Of a DNA stretch of 38,945 nucleotides, positions 31,205 through 38,945 are shown piece by piece (positions within the stretch are counted from its first letter, which is position 1; each line of letters begins with the position of its first letter). The stretch is from Anaerolineae bacterium (GTDB lineage Bacteria > Chloroflexota > Anaerolineae > Anaerolineales > Villigracilaceae): the NCBI GenBank assembly GCA_018648655.1, contig JABGQV010000081.1:1-38945 (forward strand). Reading direction: 5' to 3'. Under the pieces are notes generated by a model. That model was given only the letters and a program-made list of their open reading frames with translations, was not told where the DNA came from and did not search any database. The translations under genes and the position numbers were made by a program.

Positions 31205-31972
31205 TTATAGGCCGTCTAGAGGGTTATATCCATTAGGCATAGCCCAAGGCAGATATAACTCAAAGCCAGGTCCACGGAATAAGAAACCTGTTAATGTGAG
31301 TACTACGCCGGTGAAAAACAGGACGGTGAATAAAACCAACATTACCTCTCTAGCAGTTGGTTTTTCTTTCTTTGTACGCATAAGCACCAATACTGGCAAA
31401 ACCACTAAGAAGGTCATTACACTACCAGGAATGACAGATTGGGTGATGAGATTTGGTAATACATCGCGCAACAACTCACGGGGAGGAAACGCGTTATCAA
31501 GTAGAACGAATCCAGTCATCGAGATGACGGTATAGAGAGCTGTCCAGCCTACAATTTTTTTTCCATATGCGGTGCTAAACCAAACCCCTGCATTCTCTTT
31601 ACTATAGTCAATAAAAGGAATCGAGATTAGGAAGGCTACCGCAACACCAGGGAGAATAATCCCAGCCAAGGTAGGGTGCATATGCTCTAACATTTCTTGT
31701 AAGCCCATGAAGTACCAAGGAGCTTTGGCAGGATCTGTTGTAATCAAAGGATTAGCTAGCTCTTCGAGTGGGGCATCTTTTAGTAGGGAAAAGAGAATCA
31801 AGAATAGCGTAGAGCCTAAGGCTAGAGCTAATTCTAATATCGCAACAATAGGGAATGCGAAAATTGTGTTTTCTGGTCCCCTATCTTTCATTGTCGTGGG
31901 TGATTTGACAATTTCAACTAGGTTATAAGTTTTTCTGGAGCCTCTGGAGAAACTTCTGTCTTTAGTTGTCAT
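31205..31972 (-). CDS. Cytochrome b C-terminal part (subunit IV-like)
   Basis: The second half of a split cytochrome b, like subunit IV of the b6f complex or the C-terminal domain of bc1 cytochrome b, which helps form the quinol site. The protein (255 residues from the ATG at 31972) has the motif [18 protein letters not shown], where APWY replaces the PEWY of canonical complexes, and several membrane helices, probably more than the three of subunit IV. GGAGG lies 9 bases ahead of this ATG, and the gene overlaps the end of the cytochrome b N-terminal gene by 11 bases, favouring it over the start six codons upstream. Confidence 0.9.
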   Translation of the reverse strand: MTTKDRSFSRGSRKTYNLVEIVKSPTTMKDRGPENTIFAFPIVAILELALALGSTLFLILFSLLKDAPLEELANPLITTDPAKAPWYFMGLQEMLEHMHPTLAGIILPGVAVAFLISIPFIDYSKENAGVWFSTAYGKKIVGWTALYTVISMTGFVLLDNAFPPRELLRDVLPNLITQSVIPGSVMTFLVVLPVLVLMRTKKEKPTAREVMLVLFTVLFFTGVVLTLTGFLFRGPGFELYLPWAMPNGYNPLDGL

Positions 31973-32726
31973 TTTCTGCCTCCATTTCATCTGGGATTTC
32001 GTTTGCGGCTAGACCACCATCTTTGCGAACACGCCAAAGGTGGAAGGCGATGAGTATGAATAAGACAGCAGGAACGACCATAACGTGCAATCCGTAGAAG
32101 CGAGTTAGGGATGCCTGCCCCACTTCGGGGCCACCAAGCAAGATTTTTTGAATGGTCTTGCCCATTAATGGCTCGTAAGTCGCCACACTTGTCCCGACCG
32201 TGATTGCCCAGAAAGCCAGTTGATCCCAAGGAAGCAAATAGCCAGTGAAGCTACCAATGAAAGTAGCTAATAATAGGAAAACACCAATAATCCAGTTAAT
32301 TTCACGTGGGGGTTTATAAGCACCGGTATAAAAAACGCGTACCATATGCAAAATAGCGGTGAGTACCATTGCATGTGCGCCCCAACGGTGCATATTGCGG
32401 AGCAATTGCCCGAAAGGAACTTTGGTTTGCAGTTTCACGATGTCGAAATAGGCTAATTCTGTAGAAGGCACATAATAGAACATCAAGAAGATGCCAGTGA
32501 TAGAAAGAATGATGAACATCACGGTTGTGATGATGCCTAATCCCATCGAATATAAGGGTTTAATACTTTTCTTATTTACCTTTACAGGGTGTAGATGGAA
32601 AAATAGACTCTCCGTCATAATCAACGAACGGTCTAGGGGATTATTCGGTAAGCCATAACGGAAAGTTGCTTTCCATGGGCGGCTTGTAACGATTTTCTCC
32701 CATAAATTTGCTAATAAGTTTTTCAT
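31962..32726 (-). CDS. Cytochrome b N-terminal part (b6-like, diheme)
   Basis: Core quinol-oxidising subunit of the Rieske/cytochrome b complex, 254 residues, with four membrane helices. Heme-ligand pairs are His113/His127 (spacing 14) and His214/His229 (spacing 15). The second spacing of 15 is that of the b6f type rather than mitochondrial bc1 (14), and agrees with the split gene arrangement. The [17 protein letters not shown] stretch contributes to the quinol site. It starts 15 bases after the GltD-like gene stop, in one operon with it. Confidence 0.94.
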   Translation of the reverse strand: MKNLLANLWEKIVTSRPWKATFRYGLPNNPLDRSLIMTESLFFHLHPVKVNKKSIKPLYSMGLGIITTVMFIILSITGIFLMFYYVPSTELAYFDIVKLQTKVPFGQLLRNMHRWGAHAMVLTAILHMVRVFYTGAYKPPREINWIIGVFLLLATFIGSFTGYLLPWDQLAFWAITVGTSVATYEPLMGKTIQKILLGGPEVGQASLTRFYGLHVMVVPAVLFILIAFHLWRVRKDGGLAANEIPDEMEAENDN

Positions 32727-32741
32727 AGGGTCTCCAGCGGG

Positions 32742-34658
32742 CTAGTTTTTATATCCCAGTGTTTCTTCAAAGCGGAAGGATTCCATGGTGATGGCATCTG
32801 TTGGGCAACGTTCAGCACATAAAGCACAGCGAGTGCAGGCTTCATCATCTTTAAGCATCACCGACATTTTTGTATTGATTTCATGCTCTTTTGTTATCTC
32901 ATTCAAGGGAACACCTGTATGCTCCTCAATAACAGCATGAAGTGTTTCATCGCCAGAAATCTCATCGAGACTGACAATTTTCAAGCAATCCCAAGGGCAA
33001 ACATCTACACAACCATTGCATAAAATGCATAACTCACCATCAAAAATAGTATTGACGCTACATTCGAGACAGCGAATACTTTGTTCGACAGCTTGATCAG
33101 GGTCATAGCATAACTCAACTTGAGTATACCCAGTGCGTAGATTAGGGTCTAAGGATGGGGCTTTTTCACGTTGATATTTAAGCCAATTGTCGGGCATCAC
33201 GTGATCTTCAAGGTTTGTCCAATCAGACTTGACGGTGCTTTCGATTTCTTTGCTTTGAATATATTCATCAATAGACAATGCCGCGACATGTGCATCACGT
33301 ACAGCAGAAATAATCAAACTTGCACCATAAGCAACATCACCACCTGCAAAAACATCGGGAGCGGTGGTTTGTCCAGTTTCATTATCTGTTTTGAAAATGC
33401 CCCAAGGCTCAACAGTAATATCATCAGCACCTTCAACAAGGTGTAAATTAGATTGTTGTCCGATGGCAAAGATAATGGTGTCACATTCCCATTCTTTTTC
33501 GCTATTTTCAACAAATTTAGGGTTAAATTTCCCGTCTTCATCAAATACAGAAGCAACGTCTTTGGTTTCAAAACCAACCACTTTGCCATCTTTGCCAAGA
33601 ATACGTTTAGGTCCTGTGCTGGGGAACATCTCAATTTCTTCTTCCATTGCCTCTTCGAGTTCAAGGGGAGAGGCGGGTAACTCATCCCAGCTTTCGAGTG
33701 CCATTAGGGTTACTTTTCTTGCACCTAATTTTGCTCCATTTGCTGTGGCTTCTTCTAATGTTTCTTTGCGGTGTCCTGCGCGTAAGGCTGTTCGAGCGGC
33801 ATCCATGGCTACATCCCCACCACCGACAACGATAATGTTATCGCCGATATAGTCAATTTCCCGCTCCATGTTGAAGTCCATGAGCAAGTCCACTGCAAGG
33901 ATGATTCCTTCGTTTTCACGTCCCTCTAAGTGGCTTAAATCACGCCCATCCATTAAGCCTACGCCCAAGAAAACAGCATCATTTTCTTTGCGAATGTCGT
34001 TGAGCATAATATCTTTGCCAATGCGCGTATTATATTTAAAATCTACGCCCATATCGGCAATTTCTTGTATTTCGGCATCCATTTTTTTCCAATCTACACG
34101 GAAAGATGGAACGCCGTAACGAATCATGCCGCCAGCGTATGGACCAGCTTCATATATAGTGACTTCGTAGCCAAGAATGTTCAAATCGTGAGCAGCACTT
34201 AAACCAGCAGGACCTGCACCAATAACTGCTATTTTGCCACCTTTTCTGTCAGGATTGGATGCGAGTTTGGTTAAATTGGTGCGACTCCATCCAACATTGG
34301 ATGCATCTAAATCAAGCGCTGCATTCGGATCGAATATGACTTTTGACTTGGGTGCTGCTTCGGGACCATGTGCCATTGTGAGCACTTTTTTTAGTGGCCG
34401 GATAGCTACAGGTGCGTCTTCGTTGATATCCCCGCGTCTACAGGCGATTTCACAAGGTGCGCCACAAATTTGCCCACACATAGAAGAAAGCGGGTTTGGC
34501 TCACGAGAAATTTGATAACCTCGTTCCAGGTCACCTGCGGCCACAGCCATAATATATCCGCGTGCATCTGTTTGTACAGGGCAGGCTGCTTGGCATTTGA
34601 CCATTTCGCGGTAGGTATCCGTTGTTGGTACTTTTACCTTATATTGGTCTTTGCTCAT
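32742..34658 (-). CDS. GltD/NfnB-like FAD oxidoreductase with C-terminal ferredoxin sites
   Basis: A 638-residue soluble flavoprotein. N-terminal region: cysteines 22, 26, 61, 65, 69 and 73 in CQAACPV and CGQICGAPCEIAC, the iron-sulfur ligand set of glutamate synthase small subunit and NfnB. FAD fold: IGAGPAG near 146-152 and YEAGPYAGGMIRYG. NAD(P) fold: VVGGGDVAMDAAR near 276. C-terminal addition: CLEC (530-533), CILCNGCVDVC (544-554) and CTRCALCAERC (608-618), giving two further [4Fe-4S] sites. It lies directly ahead of the cytochrome b genes, so it may deliver NAD(P)H or ferredoxin electrons to the quinone complex. Similar flavoprotein genes beside Rieske/cytochrome b loci are reported in anammox bacteria (from memory). 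Glutamate synthase is unlikely: no gltB. Confidence 0.85.
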   Translation of the reverse strand: MSKDQYKVKVPTTDTYREMVKCQAACPVQTDARGYIMAVAAGDLERGYQISREPNPLSSMCGQICGAPCEIACRRGDINEDAPVAIRPLKKVLTMAHGPEAAPKSKVIFDPNAALDLDASNVGWSRTNLTKLASNPDRKGGKIAVIGAGPAGLSAAHDLNILGYEVTIYEAGPYAGGMIRYGVPSFRVDWKKMDAEIQEIADMGVDFKYNTRIGKDIMLNDIRKENDAVFLGVGLMDGRDLSHLEGRENEGIILAVDLLMDFNMEREIDYIGDNIIVVGGGDVAMDAARTALRAGHRKETLEEATANGAKLGARKVTLMALESWDELPASPLELEEAMEEEIEMFPSTGPKRILGKDGKVVGFETKDVASVFDEDGKFNPKFVENSEKEWECDTIIFAIGQQSNLHLVEGADDITVEPWGIFKTDNETGQTTAPDVFAGGDVAYGASLIISAVRDAHVAALSIDEYIQSKEIESTVKSDWTNLEDHVMPDNWLKYQREKAPSLDPNLRTGYTQVELCYDPDQAVEQSIRCLECSVNTIFDGELCILCNGCVDVCPWDCLKIVSLDEISGDETLHAVIEEHTGVPLNEITKEHEINTKMSVMLKDDEACTRCALCAERCPTDAITMESFRFEETLGYKN

Positions 34659-34697
34659 AGAATTTTCCTAAAAAATAGTAGGTGATAGATAATAAAA

Positions 34698-34729
34698 AAG
34701 CTGACAGGTCTTTAAGACCTGTCAGCTTT
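34698..34729 (-). terminator. Intrinsic terminator after the lipoprotein cytochrome c
   Basis: A perfect 16-base self-complementary pair (34698-34713 with 34714-34729; AAAGCTGACAGGTCTT and its complement, effective TTAA loop) followed on the minus strand by TTTTTTATTA. Only 39 bases separate it from the GltD-like start codon, so that gene depends on read-through or on a promoter inside this region. Confidence 0.9.
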
Positions 34730-34739
34730 GATGTGCTAG

Positions 34740-35141
34740 TTATTTTACAGTTACGAGATAAGCAAGAATATCAGCAATTTGTTCTTCGCTGAGATCATCG
34801 CCCCAAGATTGATACATGGAGCCAGCTTCAAAACCTTCTACCAAATAAGCATCAGGGTTGACGATAGATTCCATAATATATTCTTCTGCTGAAAGGCCAG
34901 GAACGCGACTTTCAGCGCGAGTGGCTGTGCCAGCGGTGAAGGGAGCATCGGTCTCATCGCCTTCGGAAGCATCCATATTATGGCAAGATGCACAACCTTC
35001 AGCTGATTTTGAGCCTAATGTTGCTTGATTATAAAGTTTTTCGCCGTTAGCGGCATCGGGGCCCTCAGAGGAGCCTCCACCACCACAAGCGGTGAGAACT
35101 AAAGCAAGTATTACAAGTGTGAATAAAACTGTTTTGCGCAT
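34740..35141 (-). CDS. Lipoprotein monoheme cytochrome c
   Basis: A 133-residue lipid-anchored cytochrome c. The signal peptide ends in LTAC with Cys19, followed by a glycine/serine-rich linker. The heme site CASCH is at 50-54 and the likely axial Met109 is in GSMYQSW. AAGGAG precedes the ATG. It lies between oxidase subunit I and the Rieske/cytochrome b operon and probably serves as the direct electron donor to the oxidase. It has its own terminator, and the 175-base gap upstream leaves room for its own promoter. Confidence 0.92.
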   Translation of the reverse strand: MRKTVLFTLVILALVLTACGGGGSSEGPDAANGEKLYNQATLGSKSAEGCASCHNMDASEGDETDAPFTAGTATRAESRVPGLSAEEYIMESIVNPDAYLVEGFEAGSMYQSWGDDLSEEQIADILAYLVTVK

Positions 35142-35270
35142 TTTCTTTTCTCCTTAGAAAAAATAGTGAATATTATATAGATATTTTATATTGATTATCT
35201 ACTTGTGATAAGTATAACAAATGGGACAATAAGTGTCCAGATAGTTGCTTGTTGTTATTAGAGTTTTCAT

Positions 35271-35295
35271 AGGGGCAGATTTCTCTTCTGCCCCT
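35271..35295 (-). other. Hairpin after oxidase subunit I, no T run
   Basis: Nine-base arms AGGGGCAGA and TCTGCCCCT (35271-35279 with 35287-35295, loop of 7) lie 22 bases after the subunit I stop. No T run follows on the minus strand, so it may protect the mRNA 3' end or attenuate weakly rather than terminate. The rest of 35142-35316 is AT-rich, with an inverted repeat GGACA/TGTCC at 35224-35238. Confidence 0.5.
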
Positions 35296-35316
35296 GTGAA
35301 AAAATGAAATTAATTC

Positions 35317-36948
35317 TTAGCCCCAAACTTGGAAGCCAGGTGAGAAAGCGGCTCCATCTGTAACGAGGTTGATAATCATTGGTGCATAAGCAATAATAAT
35401 TAAAGCAAAGACTGCAATTAGCCAAGGCTTCCAGTTGTTCAACCATGCGGGAACATCTTCTTCGTATAGGGTTTCTGCTACAGGAATTTCAACCACGACA
35501 TCTTTTTTGGAGAACCAAGCGGCGTGAATAACGACGTAGAAGAATAGTAATCCAGAGGTGAGGAGGATTGTGCCACCAATGCCGGTCATCATGCTAGCAA
35601 CTCGCCATTCGCCAGTGCCGTAATTTTCAATTGCTACACCAAGCATTGTGCGACGTGGTGCGCCGAGAAGGCCGATCCAGTGCATGCCACGAGAGAAGGT
35701 GAGCATACCGATGGCCCAAAGCCATGCTTGCCAGAGGGCAGCTTTACGAAGGATAGCTTTGCCTGTCAGGTGAGGAATGAGCCAGTACATGATGCCCATG
35801 AAGGAGAGGGTTGCGGCAGTTCCCACAGTAAGATGGAAATGACCAGGAACCCAAGCAGTATTATGGATAACAAGGTTGACGTTATAAGAAGCATTAATTA
35901 CACCACCAGCACCACCAAAGATGAAGATAATCATCGCGAGGTTTTGGGCTGTGTAAGAAGGATCGTTCCAGGGGAGGTTTTTGATCCAGCCCAAGAGCCC
36001 TTTACCGCCACGTGCTCGTCCACCGATTTCTAATGAAGCAGCTACATTGAAAGCTGTCAGAAGGCTGGGGAAGAATACTGCGTATGTTAAGACAGCGTGG
36101 AGATATTTCCAGCCAGCAGGAACACCAGGGTCAACATATTGGTGATGGAAACCAATCGGGGTTGAAAGCAAGAGGAAGAGCCAGAAAGCAAAGCGAGCCA
36201 TTGTGCCACTGAAAAGTTTGCCGCCAGCTTGCTTTGGCATCATTCCGTACCAGGAAATATAGGCAGGGAGTAACCAGAAATAAACCAGTGGGTGACCAGT
36301 AAACCAGAAGAGGGTGCGTGCTAATTGAACATCAATGCCAGGAACGAGACCTAAAGACCATGGAATTATGAGGAGGAGCATTTCAGCAGCAATACCTAAA
36401 GTACAGATTTGCCAAAGCGCCATGGTGATGACGGAAGCAAAGGCTTGGAAAGGGGCAGTTTCGCCAGGATTATCTTTGCGCCAATTGGCGAAGGTAATCA
36501 TCATGTTCCAGCCGCTCATCCAGCTGCCGACAACGAATAAGGTCATGCCTACGTAGAAATACCAAGGAGCCATCATTGGCGGGTACATGGTATATAAAAT
36601 GGAAGCAAGATTGAGCAAGAGCGGTACGGCTGCTAAGATTAAGCCAAAGACCATAGTGAAGAATCCAGCCCAGCTAAGTTTAGGGTAACGCATTGGACGT
36701 CCCAAGCTGGTGGCTGTGATATAGGTCAGGAAGCCGGTGATAAAGAAGGTAGTGAAAGCTAAGGCATTCAAAATACCATGCAAAGTTAAACCATGATAAT
36801 AAGATGCAATATATGGTTGCATAGCAGGGTAAGTGTTCCAGCCAGCATGTTCCCAAGCCTGTAATGGCCCAAAGAACGCACCAATAGATAAGCTGCTTAA
36901 GGCAAGGATGATATGCCAGCCAGCTAATTTCTTTTCGGTTTTGAACAT
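35317..36948 (-). CDS. ba3-type (B-family) cytochrome c oxidase subunit I
   Basis: Catalytic heme-copper subunit that reduces oxygen to water and pumps protons. The 543-residue protein has 12 or more membrane helices. Low-spin heme ligand His57 (TLHGILNALAF); CuB and crosslink motif GHPLVYFWLLPAY with His219 and Tyr223; His268-His269 in GFHHQYVDPG; heme ligands His370 and His372 in VPGHFHLTVG. The sequence HPLVYFW, and lack of the A-family GHPEVYIL wording, place it near Thermus ba3 (CbaA). B-family oxidases have high oxygen affinity and lack a separate subunit III, and none is present here. A GAGGA ribosome binding site precedes the ATG. Confidence 0.92.
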   Translation of the reverse strand: MFKTEKKLAGWHIILALSSLSIGAFFGPLQAWEHAGWNTYPAMQPYIASYYHGLTLHGILNALAFTTFFITGFLTYITATSLGRPMRYPKLSWAGFFTMVFGLILAAVPLLLNLASILYTMYPPMMAPWYFYVGMTLFVVGSWMSGWNMMITFANWRKDNPGETAPFQAFASVITMALWQICTLGIAAEMLLLIIPWSLGLVPGIDVQLARTLFWFTGHPLVYFWLLPAYISWYGMMPKQAGGKLFSGTMARFAFWLFLLLSTPIGFHHQYVDPGVPAGWKYLHAVLTYAVFFPSLLTAFNVAASLEIGGRARGGKGLLGWIKNLPWNDPSYTAQNLAMIIFIFGGAGGVINASYNVNLVIHNTAWVPGHFHLTVGTAATLSFMGIMYWLIPHLTGKAILRKAALWQAWLWAIGMLTFSRGMHWIGLLGAPRRTMLGVAIENYGTGEWRVASMMTGIGGTILLTSGLLFFYVVIHAAWFSKKDVVVEIPVAETLYEEDVPAWLNNWKPWLIAVFALIIIAYAPMIINLVTDGAAFSPGFQVWG

Positions 36949-36970
36949 AATTTTTTCCTCTCAGTAAATT

Positions 36971-37894
36971 TTAGATCAAAGTTTCGACATATATGAATAT
37001 TAGAGCTATTCCAAGATAGATATTTGAAACTTTAAAGACCTTGAAAGCCTGTTTTTGATCGGGATGGGTAATTAAGCGGATGGAATGTGATCCCATCCAT
37101 AGCGTGGCCACAGTTATTGGGATGAGATAAATCAGCCCAAGTTGTGGATGAAAAGCCAGTAAAAGTGCAAGGATAGAAGTTGCTCCCGTGTGAAGGGTGA
37201 TCCACCACGCTGTTGCTCGGTCGCTGACTACTGTGGGTAGCATGGGAATGCCCGCGCGAGAGTAATCGTCACGGTAGGCCATTGCTAAACTCCAAAAGTG
37301 AGTCGGAGTCCAAACAAAGATGAGCAAAGCCAAAGTAAGAGCACCAGGTTCTGCCCAATTACCTACAAGTGCGCTACCGCTTAAAACGGCACAACTTCCT
37401 GCTGCACCGCCAATAACGATATTTAGCAAAGTGCGAGGCTTTAACCAAACTGTGTAAATACCGATATAAATAGCGGCGCCTAAAGCTAAGAAAAATGCCA
37501 ATGCGAGATTATCAACATAGAGAGCTATGCCAACTGCGAGAGCAATTAATCCGCTTGCGATACCTAGAATTGCATGAGGGTTTGAGACAAGTCCAGCTGC
37601 TAGAGGGCGATTAAGCGTTCGTCGCATAAGAGCATCAGAAGAGCGTTCGAGATATTGATTTATTGCAGATGCGCCAGATGCCGAGAGAATGCCCGTTACT
37701 AGTAGCAAGCCTAAATTTGCGAGCGAAATCCTTCCTCCCGCAGCAAGAAATGCGCCTCCAAGAGATGAAAGTACCAGCAAGATAACAACACGCAACTTAA
37801 AGAGAACAGCGATAGAGCGCAAAGTATCTTTAAGAGTATCGGTGCTTAATTGAGGGCCGATTTTTACTTCAGAAGTGGTTTCTTGGCTATTCAT
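36971..37894 (-). CDS. ctaB: Heme O synthase (protoheme IX farnesyltransferase)
   Basis: A UbiA-family membrane prenyltransferase that attaches a farnesyl group to heme B for a- or o-type oxidases. The 307-residue protein has about eight to nine helices. The prenyl-diphosphate site reads NQYLERSSDALMRRTLNRP, with Glu in place of the first Asp of the common NxxxDxxxD form, and the second site is YRDDYSRAGIPMLP. A GGGAG ribosome binding site sits 11 bases ahead of the ATG, 15 bases after the subunit II stop, and 22 bases before subunit I, so it belongs to the oxidase operon. No heme A synthase is in view. Confidence 0.92.
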   Translation of the reverse strand: MNSQETTSEVKIGPQLSTDTLKDTLRSIAVLFKLRVVILLVLSSLGGAFLAAGGRISLANLGLLLVTGILSASGASAINQYLERSSDALMRRTLNRPLAAGLVSNPHAILGIASGLIALAVGIALYVDNLALAFFLALGAAIYIGIYTVWLKPRTLLNIVIGGAAGSCAVLSGSALVGNWAEPGALTLALLIFVWTPTHFWSLAMAYRDDYSRAGIPMLPTVVSDRATAWWITLHTGATSILALLLAFHPQLGLIYLIPITVATLWMGSHSIRLITHPDQKQAFKVFKVSNIYLGIALIFIYVETLI

Positions 37895-37909
37895 ACGCTT
37901 TTTAACTCC

Positions 37910-38428
37910 CTACTCTACGATTATAGTACCAAACATATTTTGGTGTCCTACACCGCAATATTCAGTACAAACATAGAAGTATGTGCCAGCTTCTTTAAAG
38001 GTATAGGTTAGGGTAGATTCTTGACCAGGTAAGACCATGAAGTTGATATTGGTATCAGGCGTTCTGCTACCATCAGCTCGGTCAGCACCAATCATCTTGA
38101 AGCCATGTTGTACATCTACGCTGGTGACATGGAAGGTAACTTTATCGCCAACAGTAAGACCAGTGACTTCATCAGGATAGAACTTCCAGGGGCTGGCTTC
38201 AGCACGAATATATAGCTCGTAATTGCCGGGTGAAAGTTCTTGCAAGCCAGGCTCTGAATAAGGACCTGATATAGCAGCAGTATTAGGATCGATTAACTGC
38301 GAAGGCGAAGGTACTTGGATGCCAAGCATAACACCAGCTACGGTAATTGCAGAAAAAAAGATAACTAAAACTACAATACCGATATAGATAAATTTCTTTT
38401 CATAGGGGTCTACATGCATACCTTTCAT
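37910..38428 (-). CDS. ba3-type cytochrome c oxidase subunit II (CuA)
   Basis: Electron-entry subunit with the binuclear CuA centre. With the ATG at 38428 (172 residues) there is one N-terminal membrane helix (about 13-35) and a periplasmic cupredoxin domain. CuA ligands are His108 (DVQHGF), Cys154, Glu156, Cys158, His162 and Met165 in VCTEYCGVGHQNM. The single helix and short length match the Thermus ba3 subunit II. The chosen ATG overlaps the stop codon of the preceding small gene (TGATG); a GTG one codon earlier and an ATG three codons later are alternatives. Confidence 0.93.
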   Translation of the reverse strand: MKGMHVDPYEKKFIYIGIVVLVIFFSAITVAGVMLGIQVPSPSQLIDPNTAAISGPYSEPGLQELSPGNYELYIRAEASPWKFYPDEVTGLTVGDKVTFHVTSVDVQHGFKMIGADRADGSRTPDTNINFMVLPGQESTLTYTFKEAGTYFYVCTEYCGVGHQNMFGTIIVE

Positions 38429-38565
38429 CACGATGTCATACCTCTCTCAAGCATGGTCATATAAACCCAGCTCCATAAAACAATAACGGTAACGATGAGT
38501 ATAAGCGCAATAGCCATTGCACCCTTTGGCTCAAATTCTTCCGTTGGTTTTTTATCTTCGCTCAT
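38428..38565 (-). CDS. ba3-type oxidase subunit IIa (small membrane subunit)
   Basis: A 45-residue single-helix protein beginning MSEDKKPTEEFEPKGAM, then a membrane helix (about 17-36) and LERGMTS. It resembles from memory the 34-residue subunit IIa of Thermus ba3, which has the same PKGA-helix-RG layout and supplies the helix missing from subunit II. A GGAGG ribosome binding site lies six bases before the ATG, and its TGA overlaps the subunit II ATG, so the two are coupled. Short genes of this kind are easily missed by automated gene finding. Confidence 0.85.
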   Translation of the reverse strand: MSEDKKPTEEFEPKGAMAIALILIVTVIVLWSWVYMTMLERGMTS

Positions 38566-38597
38566 TGTTTGCCTCCAAAAAATAGAATAAATATCTT

Positions 38598-38611
38598 GAG
38601 CCACGTGGCTC
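38598..38611. promoter_or_regulatory. Perfect 14-base palindrome upstream of the oxidase genes
   Basis: GAGCCACGTGGCTC is a perfect palindrome 33 bases before the subunit IIa start. It may be a regulator binding site or a short RNA stem. The rest of 38566-38773 is AT-rich, with no further structure that I can support. Confidence 0.3.
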
Positions 38612-38773
38612 GGAAATAGCTGGTATTTTCAATAAAGCACCTCCTGCTTTTTTGCATCTCCTCAGATGATGTTATTTGTAGAGATACTGTTGAAGTCTCT
38701 CGTTTTATTCTTCTTTTCCAGTTTTCTCGATAAATTTTTTATAGTTGTTCTTCAGACTGAGTTCGAGTGTTTT

Positions 38774-38911
38774 TTAGTGATCTAAAATATAAATAATATC
38801 TTCTGCCATATCGGCACCTTCAGCACCGTAGGGGAAGACCAGACGCATATAGCCATCGGGGTCAACGAGCATGGTGGTAGCGGTATGGTCTACTAAGTAA
38901 TCATCTAAAAA
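38774..38911 (-). pseudogene. SCO1/SenC-like copper chaperone, C-terminal fragment
   Basis: The last 45 residues fit the end of SCO-family copper chaperones that load CuA: DDYLVDHTATTMLVDPDGY, with the metal-binding histidine in VDH, then RLVFPYG. SCO next to oxidase subunits IIa and II is a usual order. Going upstream, an in-frame TAG at 38914-38912 interrupts the frame, and beyond it only 31 bases of the window remain. A frameshift or sequence error at the contig edge is the simplest explanation, since a one-base change would join it to another frame reading IRDVVF. The gene cannot be judged complete or broken from this window. Confidence 0.6.
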
Positions 38912-38945
38912 CTACATCCCGAATCTGGGTCGGATTGTGTAATTC

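Noticed and set aside
32742-34658. Glutamate synthase small subunit as sole function
   Set aside because: No large subunit gene is adjacent, the protein carries extra C-terminal ferredoxin sites, and it is embedded in a cytochrome b operon.
34719-34740. Possible attachment site or repeat at the GACCTGTCAGC palindrome
   Set aside because: The symmetry, position after a stop codon and T run are fully explained by an intrinsic terminator.
38570-38665. 31-codon minus-strand frame starting MQKSRRCF upstream of subunit IIa
   Set aside because: It has an upstream GAGGAG-like site but overlaps the ribosome binding site and start of subunit IIa, contains the palindrome, and has no protein support. 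Kept only as noncoding leader.
1-38945. tRNA, rRNA, CRISPR array or intact insertion sequence
   Set aside because: Reading the gaps on both strands showed no cloverleaf-like sequence, no direct repeat-spacer pattern and no transposase frame.

Overview
The window looks like a contig from a Chloroflexota bacterium, most likely an Anaerolineae-type genome. This is an inference from gene content, not a measured placement. The clues are two secreted proteins with an LxxC lipobox, signalling proteins built from kinase, propeller, FHA and VWA modules, a b6f-like split cytochrome b next to a ba3-like (B-family) oxidase, and heptanucleotide repeats. There are no rRNA or tRNA genes, no CRISPR array and no intact insertion sequence. 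Most genes are on the minus strand; two plus-strand blocks lie at 1-646 and 6973-15335.

Layout. 1-1943: end of an unknown gene, cobU (corrinoid salvage), and a convergent HD-domain/SanA-like pair. 2029-6777: a phosphonate-type ABC transporter (phnD, phnC, phnE, minus strand). Its binding protein is a fusion of two solute-binding domains and its permease is about twice the usual size. 6973-8526: a DUF4230 membrane protein and a LipM-type octanoyltransferase. 8743-14530: a plus-strand phospho-signalling operon with a promoter at 8661-8689: Ser/Thr kinase with PQQ propeller, PP2C phosphatase, J-domain/VWA protein, zinc-ribbon/FHA protein, an unknown 80-residue protein and an OmpR-type regulator. 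A NarL-type regulator with its own promoter follows. 15425-18838: yqeY, pgpH, ybeY, dgkA.

18860-25506: a cytochrome bd module (Rrf2-type regulator, cydA, cydB and a fused cydDC). The regulator gene has an apparent single-base frameshift, an exact 11-base motif lies upstream of both rrf2 and cydA, and cydDC has degenerate heptanucleotide repeats in its three interdomain linkers.

25719-38911: a large minus-strand respiratory cluster divided by intrinsic terminators. Read in transcription order it holds an SCO-like fragment, oxidase subunits IIa, II, heme O synthase and subunit I, a lipoprotein cytochrome c, a GltD/NfnB-like flavoprotein with extra ferredoxin centres, split cytochrome b, Rieske protein, a triheme cytochrome c, a fusion of diheme cytochrome b with two [4Fe-4S] sites and an MvhD-like domain, an SQR-like flavoprotein, and an unrecognised 38-residue protein. 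The combination suggests electrons from NAD(P)H, ferredoxin or reduced sulfur entering quinone and a Rieske/cytochrome b complex, and leaving through cytochrome c to a high-affinity oxidase. Cytochrome bd would be the alternative quinol oxidase.

The strongest candidates for undescribed biology are the cytochrome b-ferredoxin-MvhD fusion with its flavoprotein partners, the kinase/phosphatase/J-VWA/FHA operon, and the dual-receptor phosphonate-type transporter.
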